Made by a program: the position numbers and the translations under genes. The notes under the pieces were generated by a model, which was not told the origin of the DNA, did no database searches, and worked only from the letters and a program-made list of their open reading frames with translations. Below, one piece after another: positions 56,767-64,000 of a stretch of 64,000 nucleotides of DNA; position 1 is the stretch's first letter, and the number at the start of each line of letters is the position of its first letter. Where the stretch lies: positions 14,265,001 through 14,329,000 of the forward strand of contig OX387199.1 of the NCBI GenBank assembly GCA_947561715.1, read 5' to 3'. Source of the DNA: Ascidia mentula. Its lineage: Eukaryota > Chordata > Ascidiacea > Phlebobranchia > Ascidiidae.

Positions 56767-57940
56767 TGCTTGTGCGATTTCACTGCGGTTTTTGCGGCAA
56801 GCATTTTGCCAAAGCGGATGAAGCCATGGAACATGAATCGCAATGTAATCAATGTGCAGCGTGCAATGACTGCGGTAAAAGGTAATCCTTTCAATTATAA
56901 ATCGCCACCGCAGGTGCTAAAGCCGCCTTTTACAGGTTTATCTCGCTTCACAATATCAAACGTCACAGGGAGAGGCATTGCGGGGTTGCACACAAACGCC
57001 CGATGTAAGTTGTCTACGATTTGTTTGTTTCCCCGTTATTAACCGTGTCTGGTATTTAGCGCAAGCGGACAGGAGGCGTCGAAAAGATTCCGTGTTTGGC
57101 CGATTCAGTCCAGCAATGCATCAAGTCACACGTAATTTATGCTTTTTCCGCTCTTATCCTTGACAGTTATTATTTATTATCCCCTTTTAGCGCGGCCTCG
57201 GCGTCTGATAATGTGATTCAGGGTAGATACGTCATGGACTTCTCCCAACAAAGTCAAAGTCACATGTTTCCTGTACATGAGGCGACGGCTGGCGTTAGCG
57301 GCCAATACAGCGCTGCGTTGAAAAATTTAAATCTGGCACAGCCTTCCATGTTAACCAACGAGAATGAATCCGGGTAAGACGGGCGTTAAACCATAGCATT
57401 TCAACGACATCATTACTCGCTTTCACACAGCATGGCACCTGCGGCAGACAGTCAAAACTCTGGCACACCGCTTCCGATTGCACACTCACACATTTCGGGG
57501 GGTATTTCACAGCCACCAAGTGAAGTGAGTTTTTTTGATTTACTGGAATCAGTCGAATTGCAACCGGTTGGCGATGCGGATGCAAGGTATCCATGCAATG
57601 TGCCTGTGTAACTGTCTAATCTAATCGATAACCCGATGTTGCTTTAACAGCGCCCCTAGCGTGGTCGATGCAATGGCCGCTTGCCCTGATACCATAGATG
57701 AAATTTTGCGTGACTTGGGTATTTTAAACCCGTTGAAGCATGACGAGCCGTTGTTATCGGGCGCGCGTGGCAATGACACGCCGGCCCATAATCCCGCACC
57801 ATTGCTTAACCCGGGCGGTGCAAAATGGTAAGACGGCCGTCACCGTCATGAAACTGCCTCATGTAAATTATTTTATTGATCAGGTGTATAGAGAATGTCG
57901 GTCAACAGGCTACACCCGCCGTCGGCGGCGAAAGTAGGTG
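56767..57940 (+). mobile_element. Polinton: short open blocks upstream of the polymerase
   Basis: A start at 56767 opens a small Cys/His-rich block (HCGFCGKHF, then CNQCAACNDCGK) about 100 bases after a TATA-like sequence (56662). Further short open stretches around 57190-57375, 57430-57588 and 57652-57830 are bounded by splice-like borders. Introns are known in animal Polinton genes. Whether these blocks form the polymerase N-terminus or a separate protein is unknown. Confidence 0.5.
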
Positions 57941-57985
57941 TGTTAAACATCACGACGTTTGGGCGCGGGTTGATAACATTCATTT

Positions 57986-60900
57986 GTGGTTAGACGCTTT
58001 CAAACCGGCGGCGGCGCTAACCGACAGTTGCTGATATCCAACGAGCGGCCACCGCGAGATGATTTGATTGCCCGGCGCTGGATGGCAATACGTACTCACG
58101 CGCGTATTGGCCGTGTGACGTCATTGTACAATTTCTCGTTGCCAATAGCCTGGACTCGTGTTGATGCCATCGTCCACACTATATTGGGTGACGGGCAGAT
58201 GGCATTTAAAATTAATTGCAGTTTTGGCTTCATTCTTGTGAATCAATCGGGGGAACGTCGCTATTATCATGCATCGGACAATAATGCCAATTTCTTTCCA
58301 CATCCAACACTAATACAATCGCGTGATGATCTGCTCGAATTTTTTCAAACTCTTGCGGACTGTGACCATCTTGAGGCGGTTAGAAGACAACGCCCTGATT
58401 CGAAATGGAATGTTGACGTATTGACAAACATCACTTTCTATGTTTATTACACACTGCACGCATGGATTGGAAGTCCCGTTAATTTACCAAGACATCTGAC
58501 GCGCAACACTGGTCTTGTGACATTTCACAGAACCGCCGATGGGCGGCCGATCACCGATAATCTGTGTTTATTCCGGTGTATTGCTTCTCACATGAGTACG
58601 TCACGGGTCGGCGCGCCAAGTCCAACGCAATTATGTCAACGGTTCACAGGCAAAAATTGCATTGCGGGCTTCCCCGGTGTGCGCCTGAGTTTTCTACCGG
58701 CGGTTGAAGCTTGCTTTGATTTGAACATTAACGTCTTCGAACTGCAAGCATCGGGGGTGAGCCGAATTCTGTACCGCAGTTTTCGTCGTCTCCAGAAAAA
58801 ACGCACCGCAATCTTGAATCTGGATCTTACAAACAATCACTTTAGCTACATCTCCAATTTTTCTCTTTATGCATCAAGTTTCACCTGCCCCGTCTGCAAG
58901 GCGGTCTTCAATCGCATGGACCGATGCTTCCAGCACCAGAAAACCTGTTCTCTTATCACACGTGAAGTATTCCCAGGCGGCTGCTTTCGTATTGCTCCGA
59001 CAGTTTTCGACCGTTTGCGAATATTCGGTATCCACGTTCCTTCGGAATATCGATTCTACCCCTTTGTTGTTTGTTATGATTGGGAAGCAATGATGAGCCA
59101 GCGGGATTTACCTGATGCGACCGCGAAAACTGCATGTCTTGCTGAGCACATACCACTTAGTGTTGCGGTGTGCAGCGACGTGCCAGGGTTTCAGCAAGGT
59201 AAATGCTTTGTGACAAACGGCCAACCACAGGAACTTATGAATCGTTTTGTGGGTTACCTGGGGGAAATTCAAGGTCGGGCCACACATTTAATGCAGGAGC
59301 GTTTTGAATGGCTTCTGGCTCTTTTGGAAACAAAAGTACAGCAAGCGTTGTTACTCGACCCCGGCCAGGGGGTGCACCCCATCGAATCACTGCGAGATGA
59401 TCTGCTTGCTTATTTACAAATCATCCCCGTAGTGGGTTTTAATTCCGGGCGGTATGACCTTCCGTTGACACGACAGTGGCTCATAGAGGCATTAAAAGAC
59501 GACGAGATTGGTTTCGTGGCGAAGAAGGGAAATAATTTCTTATGTATTCAAACCAGGCGCTTCTCTTTCTTGGACGCACGAAACTATATCGCGCCAAACG
59601 TGAATTACGCAAGTTTCTTGAAAGCGTTCGACTGCGAAGAGTCCAAAGGTATATTTCCGTACGAGTTTGTGGACTGCATCGCCAAGTTAAACGTGACAAG
59701 TTTGCCACCAAGAGAAGCGTTTTACAGTTCACTGAAGCGTGAAAGCATTTCTCAAGAGTCGTACGATGGATGCTTACGTGTCTGGAAGCAACAGAAAATG
59801 AGCACCCTTAAAGATTATCTTATGCACTACAATCTGCTTGACGTGGTGCCGTTCGTTCAAGCGATGGGGAACCTCCGGGCGTTATTCACTCGCTCGGAAG
59901 TGGACATGCTCAAACAGGGTATATCTCTGTCCGGCTTGTCACTCAAAATGGCCATGCGAGATGCCATTAAGACAAACGACGACGTGTATTTCGCGTTGTT
60001 CCCCGAACGCCACAAGCATCTATTCCATCTGATACGAGACAATCTTAGGGGCGGTCCGGCGATTATATTTTCCCGGTATCATAAACGGGACGAAACGCGG
60101 ATTCGGGCGCTGGAATTTGGTGAAAACGCACGGTTATGCAAGGCTGTTATTGGGATGGACTGTAACAGCATGTATTGTCACTCTACTGGACTTAAAATGC
60201 CAACAGGCTATTATTCGGTGGCCACATTAAACGAAGAAACAAGGCTTTTCGAAGTGGACCGATCGGCGCGTTATGGTTTCTTAGCTGATGAATGGCTTCG
60301 CTGGCGCTCCTTTGCCGATGGTGTTCATATTCAGAGACAGATGAATGGCGGAGAGGTACGCATTGGTCGAAAACGCATACCAGTTGACGGGTATGCAGAC
60401 CGGGGGAATACCCTGTATAATTTCCACGGGTGCTACTTCCACCGCTGTGTTCGGTGCAGTGAAAAATTCAGCTTCAGTGACCCGGAACGCACATTGGAAG
60501 TCCGCCGAAAGACGGTGGAAATTGCAGCCTATCTCCGTGGGCTCCAATATCAGCTAATTGAAATCTATGAGTGTCAATGGAACGAACTAAAACGAACCGA
60601 TGCGCACGTGCAGGCGTTTCTATCCGCAGGACCCAGGCCGCATACACGTCTGCCGCCGGTGGTGACCTTTGAGACGCTATTGGCCGGAATAACCGATGGC
60701 AGTATTTTCGGTGCCGTAGAATGCGACATACACGTGCCTAAGGAACTGTGGGACACATTCAAGGAATTTTCGCCTATATTCAAGGCCGCGAAAGTTGGTC
60801 GTGAAGACATAGGACCTTTAATGTCCGCGTATGCAGAGAAGCAGGGCCTACTGAAAACCAAGCGACAGATGCTTATAGGCGCAATGCACGCCGAACGGAT

Positions 60901-61105
60901 CCTTCTTGCTTCCCCTTTGGCCGAGTGGTATTTGAAGCATGGCCTTAAAATTACGCAAATTTACCGCGTGATTGCATTTGAACCGCGAGCATGTTTCAGC
61001 CATTTTGCGGAAACGGTCACGGCGGCGCGGCGACAAGGTGATGTTGACCCGGCCAAACGGAGCTTGGCGGACTTTTATAAATTGTCAGGTGAGGTTTTTT
61101 TATGA
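57986..61105 (+). mobile_element. Polinton: protein-primed DNA polymerase B, N-terminal and exonuclease part
   Basis: A long frame of 1039 codons. The first third carries an OTU-like segment (TDNLCLFRCIASHM) and a C2H2-like finger (CPVCKAVF...HQKTC), both seen in Polinton polymerases. The 3'-5' exonuclease motifs follow (YDWEAM, VGFNSGRYDLP, YNLLDVVPF), then polymerase motif A (IGMDCNSMYCH). The enzyme replicates the element's linear DNA by protein priming. A second block of the same gene lies at 61488-62282 after a gap with intron-like borders. Confidence 0.9.
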
Positions 61106-61487
61106 TGTCACCGCTGTTTTAAGGTCCATTTAGCTCCCACTTCTCACTGAGGCCGCGCCCCACAAGGCCAACATTCCGTTGGTTATTTAAACGCGTGTAA
61201 CGATCGCCTCGCGCACCCATTGGCACCGCGAGAATTGCACTTTGCCTGGTTAGACGAACCGCTAATCGTGTATCGATTGGATTGCTGCTTCCTGACATGC
61301 GCTGTTAAGCAGTCTTTCTGTAATCACGTTGTTTGCTGGGTCACTATAGTGGCCTGTGGCGTTTCGCAGGCAACAGCCGCAATTTTGAAAAAACGTGATC
61401 TGTAATCGTGCGAAAACATTGTTGGGGCACAGAGTTAACCTTTAACCTTATTATTTTCATCACCAAGGCAACGGTATTTACGGTTCA

Positions 61488-62282
61488 GTGCTTCTAAGAA
61501 AAGACAAGCTTATGAACGTGAAGTACTGCGACCAAATGACGGCGGGACGCGTTGTACAAGACCCCAACTTTTACCACATGACAGAAATCAATCAAGACCT
61601 GTATGAGGTGGAAACCACGAAGAAGCGAGTGCGTCAAGATAGGCCCATTCAAATGTCATACTTCGTCTACGAGCTGTCCAAATTAAATCTCCTCCAGATT
61701 GTATATGATTGCTTTCAACGGTACTTTGTGCGACAGGGGTACCAGATTTGCCTATGTGACACCGACAGTGTGTACATTGCACTTAGCGCCGACACCATTG
61801 ACGAAATTATAAAACCGGATCTACGCCGTGAATTTTATGAGAATTATGAAACTTTCTTTCCCGCAAAAGCTTGCAAAATGCACCGGGACTGCTTTATAGA
61901 AGATATGACATCACATGGCCGTTTTGAGCAAGCCGACTGCTGCCGCGCGCACGAGCGTTTTTGTCAACGTGAAATGGGAAAGTACAAATGTGAATTCTAC
62001 GGTCACTCCATTGTGGCGCTTTCTGCGAAGACTTATTTCTGTCAAGGCGATACAATGAAGCGTGCTTCGAAGGGTTTATGCAAGGCACAAAACCCACTTA
62101 ACGCTGATGATTATTTACATGTCCTCAAAACAGGGAGGCCACGTGAAGGAACCAACGTAGGCTTTCAAGTTGTAAATCAGCGACTTTTCACACGCAGCGG
62201 AAATCGCGTTGGATTAAATTATTTTTACGCCAAGCGGATAGTGCTCCCCGACGGTGTCACCACGTCACCTTTGCTGCTATGA
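61488..62282 (+). mobile_element. Polinton: DNA polymerase B, C-terminal part
   Basis: 264 codons containing polymerase motif C (LCDTDSVYIAL). A C-terminal KTYFCQ and ASKGL region follows, as in B-family protein-primed polymerases. It is in line with the block ending at 61105 and ends just before an AT-rich spacer. Confidence 0.85.
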
Positions 62283-62453
62283 CAAAATGCGTGTATTTTC
62301 ATTTCGACTTTCGTTTTTTGAGAATTCGTACATTCTCGAGAATGCTATATTCATGCCAAATAAAAAAATGCTAAGAAACGAGATTTCTTAATTGATGGTC
62401 ACTTGATGGTGCCATTGAACGCGGGGGACAGGACATAAAACCGCACGGTTCAT

Positions 62454-62696
62454 GTGACCACGCCCACCGACACGCCAGTTTGCCCTTTTTTCTGTGTTCT
62501 CTCCCAGCTTGCTTTAAAGGCTGTCGCGCAAGGTTTTTGGGGCCATCACAATTTTGTCACAATTGCGAAAATGCCAAACAGGAAGATTCAAGCAATGAAC
62601 TGGGTGCAGGGAGGTCCTTCTGCTCAAAGCACGGAACAAGTTGTCGCTGCCATCTGCCGTGAGCAAAAGAAATCAGGCAAGTGCAATCGTTTTTAG
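62454..62696 (+). mobile_element. Polinton: small Cys/His-rich ORF, unidentified
   Basis: Two overlapping frames are open. The one from 62480 is cysteine-rich (ACFKGCRARF, FCHNC, CSKHGTSCRCH) and could form a small zinc-binding module. The other has no motif. It lies between polymerase and the next ORF with a short intron-like gap (62690-62763). Function unknown. Confidence 0.4.
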
Positions 62697-62771
62697 ACTT
62701 TAAGCTGTGTGCCGGCGTGCCGTTAACGCAGGACAACTAACACAGAATTCATATTTGTTGCAGGCACGAAA

Positions 62772-63266
62772 TTGCGCTGTGCGTCTTTCTATATGAAATA
62801 CGATGGGCAGTGCTTCAAACTCCAAGGCCTCTATGACGTGGCAAAAACGCTGATGCTCGAAAGTCCGGTGGTGGCCATTTTCCCGAAGATCGAGGATGGA
62901 TTTGAACGGTTAATGTTAATTTATTACGCAACTGCATCTGATGACACCGAGTGTATTATCGCGTCGCGCATTCGTCAAAAGTCGATTGAATTGCAGAGTA
63001 CAGGTGTAACCATGTGCTTTAAGCCTAGAGCAGTTTTTTCACCGGAGAAGTACATAGCTCCGATCGCTTTGGATTGCCAATACTATAAATGTTTCGGTTC
63101 TAAAGTGCTTACCGATTGTGTGACAGCTAAGGTTATGGGCACCATCGAGCAATTATGCTCGCAGTTTGGCGCGATACGTGAGATTGACCAATCTGAAGTA
63201 CCGGATACGCCTGCCTCCCCGGATTCACCAAGTTACAGTCCCTTACAGGACTCCCAAGTGTACTAA
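62772..63266 (+). mobile_element. Polinton: ORF of 164 codons, unidentified
   Basis: No domain recognised. The N-terminal 130 residues are mixed alpha/beta in composition with several cysteines. The C-terminus is a Pro/Ser/Asp-rich tail (DTPASPDSPSYSP). Its place after the polymerase and before a convergent protease gene suggests an element-specific accessory protein. Confidence 0.5.
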
Positions 63267-63304
63267 TTTTGTATTTAAGACCCTCCCCCGGCCCCGATTT
63301 CAAC

Positions 63305-63430
63305 CCGGTAATTTTTTTTTTTTTTAAATTTAAATAAATTTTTAATTTGAATTAAATTTAATAAAATTTTAAAAAATTTAAATAAATTTTTAATTTAAAT
63401 TGAATTAAATTTAATAAAAATTTTTATAGG
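63305..63430. repeat. AT-only palindromic tract between convergent Polinton genes
   Basis: A run of A and T of about 120 bp with two near-identical units ('aaatttaaataaatttttaa' and neighbours), followed by a G run. It is highly self-complementary. It separates the plus-strand ORF ending at 63266 from the minus-strand protease gene, so it could be a shared 3' end or a replication feature. The latter is speculation. Confidence 0.6.
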
Positions 63431-63622
63431 GGGGGGAGAAACCGATACATTGTAGAACGGAGTATTTTATCGTCGCAGAATGTGTTGCGCCTTGTCGCGG
63501 GATTTTTGTGCCGATGTTTGTTGTTTTGTCGCCTTTTCCGCGTGAAATAAAAAAAAAATACAGAGAGAAAATGCCCCTTGTCAGACACAAAAAACACTCA
63601 GAAATAATTCATGTCTGTTTAC

Positions 63623-64000
63623 TCACAAATCCGATACAAATCTCTCCACCAACATATCATTACCACGTAAATCATTTGAATACAGATTCACGATTTCCCG
63701 CAGGCTAAAGCCGCGTGCGCGTAATGCCGAGAAATAAATGCAGTGGGCGCCGCAGGAAATGGACAATGGGTGCTGTACAACACGCGTATTGAGACGAAAC
63801 GGCTTTACTGTAGTGTTGGCTTCTAAAAAAGCGCTAAACTCCTGAAGGTACGGTGGTCTGGCGAAAGTATCAAACATTTCACCGTAACCGTGAGCGTCAA
63901 AATAAAAAGCAATCCAATGTATTCCAGGTTGATTGGATAGATCGCTGTTCACAATATACAACGCAGGGGGTCGATGACGTAACGAAGCGAGTTCGTCTCG
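63623..64000 (-). mobile_element. Polinton: adenovirus-type cysteine protease, partial (runs off the edge)
   Basis: The minus-strand frame is open to the window edge. GIHWIAFYFDAHG contains the catalytic His and the acidic residue region. It is followed by ARPPYL, LNTRVVQHP and SCGAHCIYF with the catalytic Cys, the order of adenain (C5 family) proteases. In Polintons this enzyme is thought to process capsid proteins. The N-terminus lies beyond 64000. Confidence 0.85.

Larger units (their letters stand above)
55491..64000. mobile_element. Polinton/Maverick element, left part; runs off the right edge
   Basis: It begins where oxidase similarity ends. The GC-richer composition and CpG content set it off from the flanks. 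Parts seen: a left terminal region with short internal inverted repeats (55500-55650), a zone of short open blocks (56767-57940), a B-family DNA polymerase (57986-62282), two unidentified ORFs, and an adenovirus-type protease on the minus strand reaching the window edge. Integrase, packaging ATPase and capsid genes are not in view and would lie to the right. The visible large blocks are open, so the element looks fairly young. Completeness cannot be judged from this window. Confidence 0.88.

Overview
The window looks like nuclear DNA of a tunicate, probably an ascidian. It is AT-rich, its host genes carry many spliceable introns, and it contains an intron-rich connexin, a family known only from chordates and typically intron-rich in ascidians. 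I cannot name the species from sequence alone.

Layout. 1-5990 is intergenic and repeat-rich, with a remnant of a GIY-YIG nuclease of retroelement type. 5991-11710 (minus strand) holds three conserved housekeeping genes in the order MRPL17, SMG8, NUP43. They are closely packed and could form an ascidian operon resolved by trans-splicing. 11711-16173 is repeat-rich intergenic DNA. 16325-24444 (minus) is a nine-exon connexin whose splice phases I traced end to end (360 aa). A hAT element sits in one of its introns and a foldback element at its 3' end. 24445-32613 is intergenic, with a hairpin foldback element, a MITE, an inverted copy of a tandem repeat and a 2-kb hAT-type element. 32614-39236 (plus) is a complete 14-exon secreted multicopper oxidase of laccase type (667 aa).

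39237-52480 is a graveyard of mobile DNA: MITEs, a SWIM zinc-finger remnant, two PIF/Harbinger transposases, a P-element/THAP9-like transposase, PHD and Ulp1-like fragments, and a BEL/Pao fossil. 52530-55490 is an inverted copy of the 3' half of the multicopper oxidase gene (exons 8-13, every exon the same length as in the first copy). It stops exactly where a Polinton/Maverick element begins at 55491, at the last bases of exon 7. The Polinton (B-family DNA polymerase, adenovirus-type protease and unidentified ORFs) runs off the right edge.

How it fits together. The two oxidase copies form an inverted pair with a spacer of about 13 kb full of transposons, and the second copy appears to have been split by the Polinton. 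The three housekeeping genes serve unrelated processes (mitochondrial translation, nonsense-mediated decay, nuclear pore), as is usual for ascidian operons. No tRNA, rRNA or CRISPR was seen. Exon limits are read by eye from splice consensus, frame continuity and family similarity, not from transcript data.
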